Shown: piece by piece, positions 33,577 through 46,247 of the stretch | Numbering within the stretch: the first letter of the stretch is position 1 | Layout: each line of letters starts with the position of its first letter | From: Streptomyces viridochromogenes DSM 40736 | Lineage (GTDB): Bacteria > Actinomycetota > Actinomycetes > Streptomycetales > Streptomycetaceae | DNA length: 64,000 bases | Direction: 5' to 3' | NCBI RefSeq assembly: GCF_000158955.1 | Contig: NZ_GG657757.1 | Coordinates: 600,467 to 664,466 of the forward strand | Program-made: the position numbers and the translations under genes | Notes under the pieces: generated by a model | What the model was told of the DNA's origin: nothing | Databases searched by the model: none | What the model saw: the letters and a program-made list of their open reading frames with translations, nothing else

Positions 33577-35292
33577 TCACCGCGCCACCGCCAGACAGTA
33601 GTCCTCGTCGGTGGCGAGGAGGTTGCGATGCGTGTCCTCGGCCGTGACCGCCCCGTCGTCGAGGACGAGGACCCGGTCGGCCGCGTCCAGCAGCGCCGGG
33701 CTGCTGGTGATCACGACGGTGGTGCGGCCCCGGCGCAGCTTCGCGACGTTGCGCGCGATGAGCTGTTCGGTGACCGCGTCGACGGCCGTCGTCGGGTCGT
33801 GCAGTACGAGGATGTCCATGTCGGCCGCCAACGCCCGTGCCAGGGAGAGCCGTTGGCGTTGCCCGCCGGAGAGGTTGGCGCCGCGGTCGCGGACACCGTG
33901 GTCGAGTCCGTCCCGGTGGAGGGCGACGACATCCGTCAGCATGGACGCCTCCACGGCCTCGGGGACGGTCCGGCTGGTGCCCGACGGGTCGATGTTCGTG
34001 CGGAGGGTGCCCGCGAAGATCTCGCCGTCGTACGGGTTCACCAGCATGTGCTCGCGGACCGCCTCGATCGACAGGTCCGCGAGTTCCCGCCCGCCGACCC
34101 GTACCGCTCCCTCGTACGCGCCGGGCGGGACGTGCCCGGCCAGGACCGACGCGAGGTCCGCCGCCTCGCGCGGCCGGTAGGCGGCGATCGCCACGAACTC
34201 CCCTGCGGAGACCTGGAACTTGAGATCGCGCAGGGTTCCGTACCGGACGCCGTCGAGCTCCAGGTTCCCGCCCGCGGCGGGGCGTTCCGGTCCCGGGGTG
34301 CTGACCGGCGGCGCGGTCAGGACCAGAGCCATCCGCGCGGCGGAGGCGCGCGCGATCATCACGTACTTCGGCATCTCGGAGAACAGCCTGAGCGGTTCCA
34401 TGATGAACTGCGCGAGTCCCACGGCCATGACGAGTTCGCCGATGCCGATCTGTCCGTCGAACGCCAGCCAGCCGGCCGTCAGGGTCACGGCACCGGCGAG
34501 GACCGCGTTGAGGGCCAGTGCGGCGCCCGCGTACGCGCCGTTCACCTTGGCGACGGTGATCGCCTGGAGCTTCGCCTCCGTGCTGACCTTCCGGTAGGAC
34601 CGGAACGCGGCGTGGTTGCCGCCGAAGCCGTGCAGCGGACGCAGGCCGGTGATCAGGTCGGCGACCTTCGCGCCCGCCCGCGCCACACGGGCCTGCTGTT
34701 CCTGGGTGCTGGAGCCGATCCGCCTGGACAGCACGCTCAGGATCGACAGGATCGCCACGGTTCCCACGATCACCAGCAGGCCGAGCCGGACGTCGGCCAG
34801 GCCCAGCGCGAGCGCCGCGACGACCACCGCGACCAGCGAACTGATCAGCAGCGGCACCACCTCGATGATGTCGGCGGTCTGGTCGGCGTCCTCCGTGGCG
34901 ATGGTCAGCACCTCACCGGACTTGAGGTCGACGTCCCGGGCCACCGGCTGGAGTCCGCAGGCGGCGACCCGCACCCGCCAGCGGTGCGCCTCGGTCGTGT
35001 TGGCCTTCTGCAGGATGCGCATCCCGAACCGCCACGACAGCGACACGGTCGTGATGATCACGGCCAGCGCGGCGATCGACAGGCCCAGCGAGCCGAGGTT
35101 CCGGTCCCGCATGGTGTGTTCGACGATCAGGCCGAGCGCGATCGGGAAGGCGGTCTCACCGGCCTGGTACAGACCCATGAGGACGGTGCCCCAGACCATG
35201 GCGCCGAGGTTGCGGCGCAGAGCGGTGCGGAGGATGTCGGACCCCGGGCGGGGCCGCTGCGTGTCAGGACTGGTCATCGAGGTGGTGGGCAA
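33577..35292 (-). CDS. cchI: ABC exporter half-transporter CchI with degenerate ATPase motifs
   Basis: A 571-residue half-transporter (about six N-terminal membrane helices, then an ATPase domain). The ATPase domain keeps the signature [15 protein letters not shown] (about residue 470) and the D-loop TTAVDAVTE, but the Walker A loop is destroyed ([16 protein letters not shown] near 363-378; no GxxGxGK[ST]), the Q-loop Gln is Asn ([10 protein letters not shown]), the Walker B Asp is His (ILVLHDPTT) and the H-loop His is missing ([10 protein letters not shown]). It can therefore supply only the signature side of one ATP site and needs a partner, most likely CchG. It overlaps the cchH 3' end by 29 bases; ATG 35277 is an alternative start. 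Confidence 0.93.
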   Translation of the reverse strand: MPTTSMTSPDTQRPRPGSDILRTALRRNLGAMVWGTVLMGLYQAGETAFPIALGLIVEHTMRDRNLGSLGLSIAALAVIITTVSLSWRFGMRILQKANTTEAHRWRVRVAACGLQPVARDVDLKSGEVLTIATEDADQTADIIEVVPLLISSLVAVVVAALALGLADVRLGLLVIVGTVAILSILSVLSRRIGSSTQEQQARVARAGAKVADLITGLRPLHGFGGNHAAFRSYRKVSTEAKLQAITVAKVNGAYAGAALALNAVLAGAVTLTAGWLAFDGQIGIGELVMAVGLAQFIMEPLRLFSEMPKYVMIARASAARMALVLTAPPVSTPGPERPAAGGNLELDGVRYGTLRDLKFQVSAGEFVAIAAYRPREAADLASVLAGHVPPGAYEGAVRVGGRELADLSIEAVREHMLVNPYDGEIFAGTLRTNIDPSGTSRTVPEAVEASMLTDVVALHRDGLDHGVRDRGANLSGGQRQRLSLARALAADMDILVLHDPTTAVDAVTEQLIARNVAKLRRGRTTVVITSSPALLDAADRVLVLDDGAVTAEDTHRNLLATDEDYCLAVAR

Positions 35293-38200
35293 TCGCTTCC
35301 GGGGTGCGCAGGGTCAACAGGTCTCGGATCGTGATCACCGGTCCGTACTCGCGGCGGAGCAGTCCGATGAGTCGTACCGCCAGCATGGAGTGTCCCCCCA
35401 GGGACACGAAGTCGCTCACCGCGCTCACCTCGTCGTCGTCCAGGTCCAGGGCCTCGGCGAAGAACTCGCACACCACGGCCTCGGTCTCGGTCCTCGGGCC
35501 CCGCTCCCCCGCCGTGGTCAGCGCGCCCAACGGCTTGGCCTCCGGCAACGCCTTCGTGTCAGCCTTCCCGTTCACCGTGAGCGGGATGCCGTCGACCTGG
35601 GCGTAGTGCGTCGGGCGCAGGAAGTCAGGGAGCGCGGCGCCCACTTCGGCGGCGACCGTCGCCGGCTCCGCGCCGTCCAGCACGAGGTAGGCGGCCAGCC
35701 GGTACGCCCCGTCGACCTGCGGGGCGGGCTGGGCGACCGCGGCGGCGAACCGCACCGCGGGATGCGCGGCGAACGCCGCCTCGACCTCGCCGAGTTCGAC
35801 CCGGTGACCGCGGATCTTGACCTGCTGGTCGGTGCGGCCCAGGTACATCAGGTTCCCGTCGGGCCTGCGGGCCACCAGGTCCCCCGTGCGGTACATGCGC
35901 TCGCCCGGGGCGCCGAACGGGCAGGCCACGAACCGGTGGGCGGTCTGCGCCGGCTGCCCGAGGTAGCCGCGCGCGATGCCGACGCCCGACACGTACAGCT
36001 CTCCGGGTACACCGTCCGGCAGCGGCCGCAGCCACGGGTCCAGCACGTACACGTCCGTGTTGTCGATCGCCACCCCCACCACCGGGTCCTGGCACTCGAA
36101 GGTGCCGACGCCGAGGGTGTTGATGGTGTACTCGGTGGGGCCGTACAGGTTGTAGCCCACCGTCCCCTCGGTCTCGGCGAGGCGCTGCCACAGCGCCGGT
36201 GTGACGGCCTCACCGCCGAGGAGTACCAGCGCCGGCCGCCGCTCCGGGTTGTCGAGCAGCCCCTCGGCGACGAGTTGCTGCGCGTACGTCGGCGTCACGT
36301 TGACGACGTCGATGCCGTGCTCCAGGCAGTACTCGACGAGGCGGGGCGCGTCACGGCGCAACTCCTCGTCACAGATGTGCACTTCGTGCCCGTCGGCCAG
36401 CCACAGCAGTTCCTCCCATGACATGTCGAACGCGAACGACACGGTGTGCGCGACACGGAAGACCCGGTGCCCGTGCTCGGCCAGCACAGGTTCGAAGATA
36501 CGGCGCTGATGGTTGATCAGCATGTTGGTGAGACCGGCGTACTCGGTCACCACGCCCTTGGGCCTCCCGGTCGAGCCGGAGGTGTAGATCGTGTACGCGG
36601 GGTGCCGGAGCCGGTCGGGGTCGTCCGGCGCGAACGTCACGAACGGCTCGGCCGCGGGGAGGGGCCGGTCCAGTTCGAGCAGATCGCCGGTCAGCCGTGG
36701 CGACACCGCGCGCACCGTGAGGATCACGTCCGGGCGGGCGTCCTCGACGATCGCGGCGATCCGCTCGTCCGGGTGGTCCAGCTCCAGCGGCACGTACGCG
36801 GCACCGACACGCAGTACGGCGAACAGTGCCACGATCGAGTCGAGGGAGCGTGGGACCGCGAGTCCCACGGTCGTCTCCGGGCCGATGCCACGCTGTGCGA
36901 GCACACCCGCCACCGCGCGGCTGCGGTCGCGCAGTTCGGCGAAGGTCATGGTAGAGCCGTGGGCGACGAGCGCCACCCGTCGCGGGTCACGGTCGGCGGC
37001 CCGGTCGAACCGGTCGACGACGGTGTCCGTGCCGATGTCCGTCCGTTCACCCGGCCGGGGCCAGGGCCCCAGCCCCGGCAAGGCGCCGACGGGTCCGGTC
37101 GCCCGCGCCAGGTCTTCGAGGACGCGCAGGTAGTCGTCGAGGAGGCGCCGGGCGTTCTCGTCGTCCTCGTCGCGGTACTCCAGCTTGACGGTGAGCCGGT
37201 CGCCGGGTGTGACGACCCAGGTGAACGGATAGTGGGTGGAGTCGTCGGCCCGCACCGAGGTGATGCCGTGCCTGGCGTTCATCTCGGCGAAGGCGTCCAC
37301 GTCCAGGAAGTTCTGGAGCACGAACAGGTTGTCGAAGAGGGTGTCGTGCCCGCCGGCCCGCTGGATCTCGCCGAGCCCGAGGTGCTCGTGCTCCATCGCC
37401 TCGACCCTGGCCGCCTGTACGGCCGACAGGTACTCCCGGACCGTGTCGTCCGGCCGGGCCCGCGTCCACGTGGGCACGGTGTTGAGCAGCACGCCGACGA
37501 TGCCGGACAGCCCCTCGCCCTCCCGGCCGGAGACGGTCACGCCGAACACGGCGTCGCCGCGGCCCGTGCGAGCTCCCAGCAGCAGGCCGAACGCACCGGT
37601 CAGCACCGCGTTGAGCGTGACGCCGTGCGCCCTCGCCGCTTCCCGCAGCAGCTCCGATCGCTCGGCGGACAGGGTGTGCACGAGGGCGCGCGGCAGGTCG
37701 TCGGAGAGGGCCGGTGCCGGTCCCGCGAGCAGCGTCGGGCCGGGAAGCCCTGCCAGGTGCTCGGCCCAGAAGCGTTCCGACACGGCCGGGTCCTTGGCGT
37801 GGAGCGCCCGCGCGTGGTCCTCGAAGCTCGGCGTGGCCGGGGTCGGCACCGGCGGCTCGCCCGCGAGGACGGCTCGATAGGCGTCGAACAGGTCCCGCAG
37901 CACGATCTCGCGGGACCAGCCGTCCCACAGCAGCAGGTGGTAGCTCAGCAGCAGGCCGTCACGGTCGTCGGGCAGCCGCACCACGGTCATCCTGATCAGC
38001 GGCGGCTCGGCCGGGTCGAATCCCGTGTCCCGGTCGCGGACCCGCAGGGCGTCGACTTCCGCCTCCGTGGACAGGGCGATCTTACGGACGTCGACGCGGC
38101 GGCCGGGCGCGAGGACCTGGACCGGGTTTCCGTCGTCGTCGGTGGTGAAGCCGGCACCCACGACCGGGTGCCGGGCGATGACGTACGCCATCGCCTCGGC

Positions 38201-41200
38201 CAGGGCGTCGGTGTCCAGGCGCCGGTCGAACGTGAACCAGCTCTGCGCGACGTAGTGCCCGGCCGGACCCGTCATCTGCGCCTGGAAGAACAGGCCTCGC
38301 TGGAGCGGGGTGACCGGGGCCGTGCGCTCGGCGGTCGCGGAGGCGTCCGCGATGCCGTGCAGGGCGCCGAGCCAGTGCTCGGTGATCTCGTCGGGGACGC
38401 CCTCGGCGAGGGTGAAGGCCGCGTGCAGGCTTCCGGTGTCCTCGTCGAGCCACGCGTTGACCTCGACGGCGTACGGGCTGCCCTGGTCGCCACCGGTGAT
38501 GTGCAGCGCCTGGGACTCGCTGCCCCTGCCGAGGTAGTTGAACAGGACCTGCGGGCGGGCGGTGAGCAGCGGTGCCGTCTGCGGGTCGAGGTACCGGAGC
38601 AGGCCGTACGCGACGTGCGCGGTCTCGTCCGGCCGGCGTTCGGCGAGCTCGCGGGCGGCGGCGACGGGGTCGGTGTGCACGGTGAGCCGTACGGGCGCGA
38701 TGGCGGTGAACCAGCCAACCGTGCGGGTGTAGTCGTGGTGTCCGAGGAGCGGGACCCGGCCGTGTCGCTCCAGCTCGATCGCGAGGTCGGTGGGGGTCGG
38801 CTGGACGCGGGTCAGCGCGCTGCGCAGGGCGCCGCAGAGCAACTCGGTGAGACCGATGCCGAGTGCGGCGGGCGCGGTGCGGGTCACGCGGTCGCTCACG
38901 TCGGGGGCGAGGACGACCGTGGTCTCGCGCAGAGCGTCGACGGCGGGCAGCAGCGCGGGGGCCCGGAGGGTGCTGACCCACTGTCCGAGGTCGTCGATCG
39001 CGTGGGCGGACCTGAGCGTCAGCGCTTCGGCGTACTCGGCGTAGGACGTGGTCGGTGGCGGCAGGGGCTCCCCGCGCAGGCCGGTGGCCAGGTCGTCCAG
39101 CAGGATCAGCCAGGACACCGAGTCGACGGCGAGGTGGTGCACGGTGACGACGAGGGTCCGGGTCGACTCCAGCCAGGAGAACGCGACGATGTCCCCGGAC
39201 TCGGGGTCGAGGCGTCCGGCGGCCTCGTTCGCCGCCGTCGTGGGGTCGGTCGTGTCCGGCCGTACGACGGTGATCGGGCGGACGGGTTCGGTGCGCAGGG
39301 TCCATACGCCGTGGTCGGTGCGGAGCCTCAGCCGCAGGGCCGGGTGCGTGGCGACGAGGGCGTTCGCGGCGCGCTGGGCATCCGTGAAGCCGGTGCCCTC
39401 GGGGGCGCTCACTGCCCTGGCCTGGGCGAATCGAGCGAGTGAGCCACCCAGTTCGCGCTGGCGCAGGATGATCGGGGTCGGGGGGAGCGGGCCCTCATCG
39501 CGAACGGTGGGGGCGATCTCGGCTTGGGGGGCCTGTGTCCTCAGGTGCTCGGCGAGTGCACGGGGGGTCTTGAACAGGAACACGTCCCGGGGCGAGATCG
39601 GCAGGCCGAGTGTTCGGGCCCTGTTCACGACCGTGATGGCGATGATGCTGTCGCCTCCGGCGCGAAAGAAGTCGGTGTCGGCGTGCGCTGAGGAGTCGGG
39701 CAGCGTCTGAGCGAAGATTCCGATCAGCGTGGCAAGCGTCGCGTCTTCACCTGCGGGCGCGTCGTGGCTGGTCGCGCCCCGCGGCGGAGCCGCGTTCCGA
39801 TACGGTCCCGCGCCCCTGCGGGCGTGCTCGGCCAGGGCGTTCTGGTCCAGCTTGCCGTTGACCGTCAGGGGCAGGGCCTCGACCGGCAGCACTCGGCCCG
39901 GGACCATGTGCACCGGCAGCTTTTCCGACAGCCGGGCCGCGAAATCTTCCGGCACCCGGCCCACCACATGGGCGACGAGGTGATCGCCGCTGTGCGCCAC
40001 CGTGACAGCCGCATCGACCACACCGTCGAGTTCCCGCACCGCGGACTCCACCTCGCCCAGTTCGACGCGGAAGCCCTTCAACTGCACCTGGTCGTCGGCC
40101 CGGCCGATGAACTCCAGATCGCCGTCGAGGTTCCGGCGGGCGAGGTCGCCCGTGTGGTACATGCGGGAGCCGTCCCCGGCGAACGGGTCCGCGACGAACC
40201 GTCCCGCCGTGAGCCCCGGCCTGCCGAGGTAGCCGAGCGACACCTGGTCGCCGGCGACGTAGATGGCACCCACCCGGCCCGGCGGCACGGGGCGGAGCCG
40301 GTCGTCGAGCAGGTAGGTGACCAGGCCGGGGATCGGGCCGCCGATCGGGCTGACGTCCCTGCCGCGTGCGAAGTCCTCGTCGGTCAGCACCCGGTGGGTG
40401 ACGTGGACGGTGGTTTCGGTGATGCCGTACATGTTGACCAGCTCGGGCGAGGCGGTGCCGTGCCGCTCTGTCCAGGTGCGCAACCGCCCGAGGTCCAGGG
40501 CCTCACCGCCGAAGATGATCCGGCGCAGGGCGGGGAGCGGCTCGCCGGCGTGCCGGTCGGCCTCGATGAACTGGTAGAACGCCGAGGGCGTCTGGTTGAG
40601 CACGGTCACCCCGCGTTCTCGGACCAGCTGGTGGAAGTCGACCGGGGAGCGGGTCAGCCCGTACTCGGGCACCAGCAGTTCACCGCCGTACGCCAGGGCG
40701 CCCCACAGCTCCCAGACCGCGAAGTCGAAGGAGAAGGAGTGGAACTGGACCCACACGTCGTGCGGGCCGAAGTCCATGTCGGGCTGGGTGTTGGCGAGCA
40801 GGGTCACCACGCTGGAGTGCGGGACGACGACGCCCTTGGGCCGTCCGGTGGATCCGGAGGTGTAGATCACGTAGGCGGGGTCGTGCGGGCTCACTTCCGT
40901 CTCAGTGGTCGCCCCCACCGGCGGATTGTCTCCCTGGACGAGTACGCGTGCCGACACACCCGCTCTGGCCAGCAGTTCCGTGAAACGGTCCCGCTGGTCG
41001 GGGGCGACGAGGACGACCTGTGGAGCGGAGTCGGCGAGGATGTACTCCAGCCGTTCGTCCGGGTAGGCCAGGTCCAGCGGCACGTAGCGCCGCCGGCGCT
41101 GACGACGGCGACCAGGGCGACGACCTGCTCCAGCGAGCGCGGGACGGCGACGGCGACCCGCCGGCCCGGGCCCACACCGGCCGTACGCAGGGCCGAGGCC

Positions 41201-44200
41201 AAGTCGCCCTTCGCGTCGGCCAGTTCGCCGTACGACATTGACCGGGTGCCACCGTCGAGATCGCACTGCGTGACAGCGGTGGACGCCGGGGCACGCTGTG
41301 CGCAGGCGTCGAACAGTGCGCCCAGGGTGGTCGGAGTGGTCGGCGCGGGCAGCCTCCCCTTCTCGGGCGCCAGCTCGTCGACCAGGGTGTCCGGCCGGGT
41401 GAGCAGGGCGGTGAGGGTCGAGGAGAACGTACGCAGGAGTGCCCGGGCGGTCGCCTCGCGCAGCAGCTCACCGTCGTAGATCAGGTTGAAGCGCGGACGG
41501 CCGTCGCGTGTGCGTTCCACCACCAGCGTCAACGGGTAGTGGGGGGCGCCCTCGTTCACGATTCCGGTGATGACGAGGGTGTCGCCCGGACGCCGCAGAG
41601 TGCCGGTGTCGGTCGTGACGTCGAACACCACCAGGGTGTCGAACAGGGAGCCGGCGTCGGCCTGGCGGCCGATCCTCGCCAGCGAGACGTGCTGGTGCGG
41701 GAGCACCGCGTTCTGGTGTTCGCGTACCGAGGCGAGCAGATCGTCCGCCGTGGTCGTACCGGTCCAGCCGGCCCGCACGGGGATCGTGTTGATGAACAGC
41801 CCCACCATGTCCTCGATGCCGGGCACATCGGCGTCGCGTCCGGACACGGTCGAGCCGAAGACCACGTCGGTGCTGTGCAGGATGCCGCCCAGTGTCACCG
41901 CCCAGGCGCTGTGCACGGCGACGCTCAGCGGTACGCCGGCCGACCGGGCGGCGGCGTCGATGTCGTCCTCCGGCAGCGCGGCGGTCTCGGTCAACCGGTC
42001 GGACGGGGTGTGTCCTTCGGCGACCAGGGAAGGGCCGGGCAGGCCGGCGAGTTGCTCGCGCCAGACGCGATCGCTCTCGTCGTCGTCCCGTCCAGCGAGC
42101 CAGTGGACGTAGTCGCAGAAGCCGCCGGCCGGGTACAAGGTTCCCGGCGCGTGATACTCGGCCAGCAGCGCGCGGAGCATCGGCGGCACCGACCAGCCGT
42201 CGGCGATGATGTGGTGCACGGTCTGCACGAGGACGTGGCGGCCGGAGCCCCTGCGGATGAGCGTGTATCGCATCAGCGGGCCGGTGGCCAGGTCGAATCC
42301 CGCGCGGCGGTCCCGCTCTGCGAGGTAGCGCAGCTCGGTGTCGGTGATGCCGGGGCGGTCCAGCGTGGTGAAGGGCGCCTCGACACCGCTCTCCAGCACG
42401 GAGACCACGCGGCCGTCTGCGAGCGCCACGAACCGCGCGGCCAGGTTCGGGTACAGGGTGAGCAGGCGGGTGGCCGCGGCCGCGAGCCGGTCGGCGTCCA
42501 CGTCGCCGTCCAGGGTGAGGAGTTGCTGCTCGACGTAGGCGCCCGTGGAGTCGTCGTCGAAGACCGAGTGGAAGTAGAGGCCCTCCTGCAGCGGGGTCAA
42601 CGGCAGGACGTCCCGCAGTGCCGGGCCGTCCAGGTCGTCGACGTCGGCCTGGGTGAGCGGCACCAGGGGGAAGTCGCTGGGCGAGTGGCCGCCCCGGTCG
42701 AGCGCGGCCAGCCCGGTCAGGGCCGCCCGGAAGTAGCCGGCGAGGGCCGCGAGGCCCTCGTCGGTGAACATGCCGTCGGGCCAGGAGAGGGTGGTGACCA
42801 GTTCGTACGCGCCGGTGTCGGCTGGTTCGGCGATGGCGTTGAACTCCAGGGGGCGCGGCAGGCGCATGCGCGGGTCGCGCTTCTCGCCCAGCTGGCCGGT
42901 GATGCGGGCGAGTTGCCAGTCCCCCGGGGCGCCCGCGTCGAAGCGGCCCAGGTAGTTGAAGAGGACCTGCGGGGCCGGCGCGTCGAACTCGGTGTGGGTG
43001 AGGTAGCGCAGGGCGCCGTAGGAGACGCCGTTGTCCGGTACCTCGGCGAGGTTTTCCTTGACCCTCTTGAGCGCGGCGGCCAGGTACTCGGGTGCCGTGA
43101 GGTCGGCCGCCGCACCGGGGTCCACGATGACGGGGAACAGGGTGGTGAACCAGCCGACGGTCCTGGACAGTTCCGGTTCGAACCCGGCGGAGTCCGCCAC
43201 GAACTGTCCCTCGCGGCCGTGTCCTTCGAGTTCGATGTGCGCGAAGGTCTGCGTCTGCCCGAGGTCTCGGCGCCGGCGGGCGAGGGCGACGGCGAGCGCG
43301 GTCAGCAGGACGTCGTTGACTCCGGCGTGGAACTTGGCGGGGATCTCGCCCAGCAGGGCGGCCGTGACGTCCGGGCCGACCGAGACGGTGCGTGTCCGTT
43401 CCCGTGCGACGGTGTCGGCCGCCGACAGGGCACGTCTGCCGACCGGTTCGTCGGCACCTGGCAGGGGACGCCGGTAGTAGGAGCTGTCCGCGTCGAACGC
43501 CGCACGTTCCAGCAGCTGTGTCCAGCGCCGGAACGACGTGCCCGCCGGGGGCAGTTCGACCGGTGTGCCCGAGGTGAACTGCCGCCATGCCGTGGCCAGG
43601 TCCTCGATCAGGATCCGCCAGGACACGCCGTCCATCACCACGTGGTGGGCGACCAGGACCAGCTGCCGTGCCGCGCGGCGCCAGACGGCACGCAGCATCA
43701 CGCCGCCCGTCGGGTCGAGCCCGGCGGTGGCGTGCGCGACGCACTCGTCGAGCGGCAGGTCGCACTCCTGCCACGGCGCGACGGCCGGGCCGGCCTCCGG
43801 TATGTCGAAGCCGAAGCGGTCGCCGCGCACCAGCCTGGCCCGCAGCATGTCGTGCCGGCGGAGCAGCGCGGTGAGGATCGCGTCGAGGGCGTCGGCGGTG
43901 AGGCCTGCCGGGGTGTTCAGCACGACGGACTGGACGAAGCCGTCGATCGCGTCCGTGGTCTCGCCCAGCCACTGCACGACAGGTGAGCCGACGACGGGGC
44001 CGGTGGCGACGTCGCGGTGGTCCACCGTGGCGCTGTCCTCACGGCTCGCCACCGCCGCCAGGGCCCCCACGGTGCCGTGGGTGAAGATCTGCCGTGCCGT
44101 GACGTGCAGGCCGGTGTCGCGCAGCGCGCCCAGCAGCGAGATCGCCAGGATGCTGTCTCCGCCGAGCTGGAAGAAGTCCTGGTCGACACCGACCTCTTCG

Positions 44201-46188
44201 AGTCGCAGCACCGCCGCGACCGCGGCTGCCACCGCGCGCTCGTTCTCGGTCGTGGGCCGGATCAGCTCGCCCGTTCCGGTGGTGGGCTCGGGCAGGGCGT
44301 TCCGGTCGAGCTTGCCGTTCGCGGTGAGCGGGAACTCCGTCATGACGACGATGTGGGCGGGCACCATGTACTCGACCATGTGCTGGGCGGCCCACGCCTT
44401 GACCTCCTGCGCGCGCAGGTCCTCCTGCCCGGCGGCCGGGATGACGTACCCCACGAGGTAGGTGCCGCCCACCGTGTTCTTCTTCGCGACGACGCAGGTG
44501 TGCCGTACGCCGGGGTGCTCCGCGAGACCGACCTCGACGTCCTCGATCTCCAGCCGCATGCCACGGATCTTGATCTGGTTGTCGGCCCGTCCGAGGAAGT
44601 CCAGCGAACCGTCCGGGGCGAACCGCGCGAGGTCACCGGTGCGGTACAGCCGGGAGCCGTCGTCGGCGAAGGGGTTCGCGACGAACCTGGAGGCCGTCAG
44701 GCCTGGGGCGCCCACGTAGCCGCGCCCCAGGAGGAATCCGCCGACGTAGAGTTCGCCGCCGACTCCGACCGGGACGGGGCGCAGCTCGTCGTCCAGCACG
44801 TACAGCTGGGTGTTGGGGTTGGCCTTGCCGATCGACGTGGACAGGCGTTCCGCCGCGCCCCGGTAGATGACGTGCGAGACGCCGATCGTCGTCTCGGCCG
44901 GGCCGTAGCCGTGGTACATGGGAATGTCGAGCTTGGTGCGGAACCGCTCGTACAGCTCCGGGGTCAGCACCTCGCCGCCGCACCACACGTGCCGCAGGCT
45001 GTCCAGCTTCCCGGAGTCGCCGGCGATCTCCAGCAGTACGTCCAGCATGGACGAGACCAGGTACGTGAAGGTGACGCGCTGTTCGGCGATCACGCTCAGC
45101 AGGTGGTGCGGGTCCCGTTCGCCGCCGGGCCGCAACACCACCAGGCGGGCGCCGCTCACCAGCGGCAGGAAGATCTCGTTGATGGAGATGTCGAAGGACA
45201 GCGGTGCCTTGAACAGGGACGCGTCGTCGTGGCCGAAGCCGAGGATCTCGTCGACCTGCCACAGCAGGCGTTCGCTGATGGCCGCGTGCCGGATCATCGC
45301 CCCCTTGGGCCGCCCGGTCGACCCGGACGTGAAGATGACGTACGCCAGGGAGTCGCCGTGGACGGTGACGTCGGGGCCCTCGGTGGGGTAGGAACCGAAC
45401 CTCCAGTCGTCCAGGTCGACGGCCACGGCTTCCGGTTCGTCCGGGTGGGGCTCGCCCGAGTCGTCGAGCTGCACCACGACCCGGGCGTCCTCGATGACGA
45501 CGGCCCGGCGCGCTGCGGGCCACTGGGGATCGAGCGGCACGAACGCACAGCCCGCCTGGAGCACGGCGAGCAGGCCGATCACCATCTCGGCGGAACGGCC
45601 GAGCGAGATGCCGACGACCTGTTCGGTGGTGAGTCCTCGTTCGATCAGGTGGTGGGCCAACTGTCCGGAGAGTTCCGCTGTCTGGCGATAGGTCAGTGAG
45701 CGGCGTTCGTCGACGACGGCGATGGCGTCGGGTCTGGCCCGCGCCTGCTCGCGGAACATCTCCACGATGGTCGGGCGGATCCGGTCGGCCCGGGTGTCGT
45801 TCCACTCGGCCAGGGCCGTGAGCCTCGCCGCCGCGCTCGACGGGCCGATGGTCCCGAGGGGCCGGTCCGGGAAGTTTGCCAGGTCGTCCAGTGCGAGTTG
45901 CGCGTCTGCGAGCGCGACCCCGTCCGGCACGGCGATGCTCCGGCCGTCCGGGCCGACCTCCCAGCCTCCGGGCCCGTCGCCGCCGTTGTCCACCCACCCG
46001 AGGACCTCGGTGAAGAGTGTGCCGGGCGTGAGGTCGATGCCGTCGGGACCGAGACCGGTCGCCCAGTAGGACAGTCCGATGGCGGACGCCTCGGCGATGA
46101 TCCGGTCGGGATGGTCGCCGATGCGCCGGCGTACGGCGGCCAGTTGTCCGGGGGACAGCAGTACGTGACGAGCGCTCGGTTCCTTCAT
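35264..46188 (-). CDS. cchH: CchH, trimodular coelichelin-type NRPS, one-base frameshift at about 41087
   Basis: Two reading frames (46188 down to about 41087, then to 35264) join into one synthetase of about 3641 residues, the size expected of CchH. Domain order: A1 (45.8-44.3 kb), T1 (GGDSI, 44.15 kb), E1 ([10 protein letters not shown]), C2 (HHIIADGWS), A2 (41.3-39.8 kb), T2 (GGDSI, 39.65 kb), E2 ([10 protein letters not shown]), C3 ([10 protein letters not shown]), A3 (37.0-35.5 kb), T3 (GGHSM, 35.4 kb); no thioesterase. Specificity residues read DINYWGGIG (A1), DFWNIGMVH (A2) and DMENLGLIN (A3), matching hfOrn, Thr and hOrn of coelichelin synthetase. Within A2, VVSAGGA should run into [12 protein letters not shown], but one base is missing, so A2 is split. 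This is either a sequencing error or a loss of siderophore production. Confidence 0.93.
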
Positions 46189-46247
46189 CGAAGACTCCGC
46201 GTTCCTTCCACCGTGGGAAAGTCGGACCGACTCACTTCAGGGGTTGC

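Noticed and set aside
33628..35334. 568-codon plus-strand frame opposite cchI
   Set aside because: Shadow frame; composition is Arg/Asp/Gly/His-rich without domains, and the minus strand encodes a clear ABC exporter.
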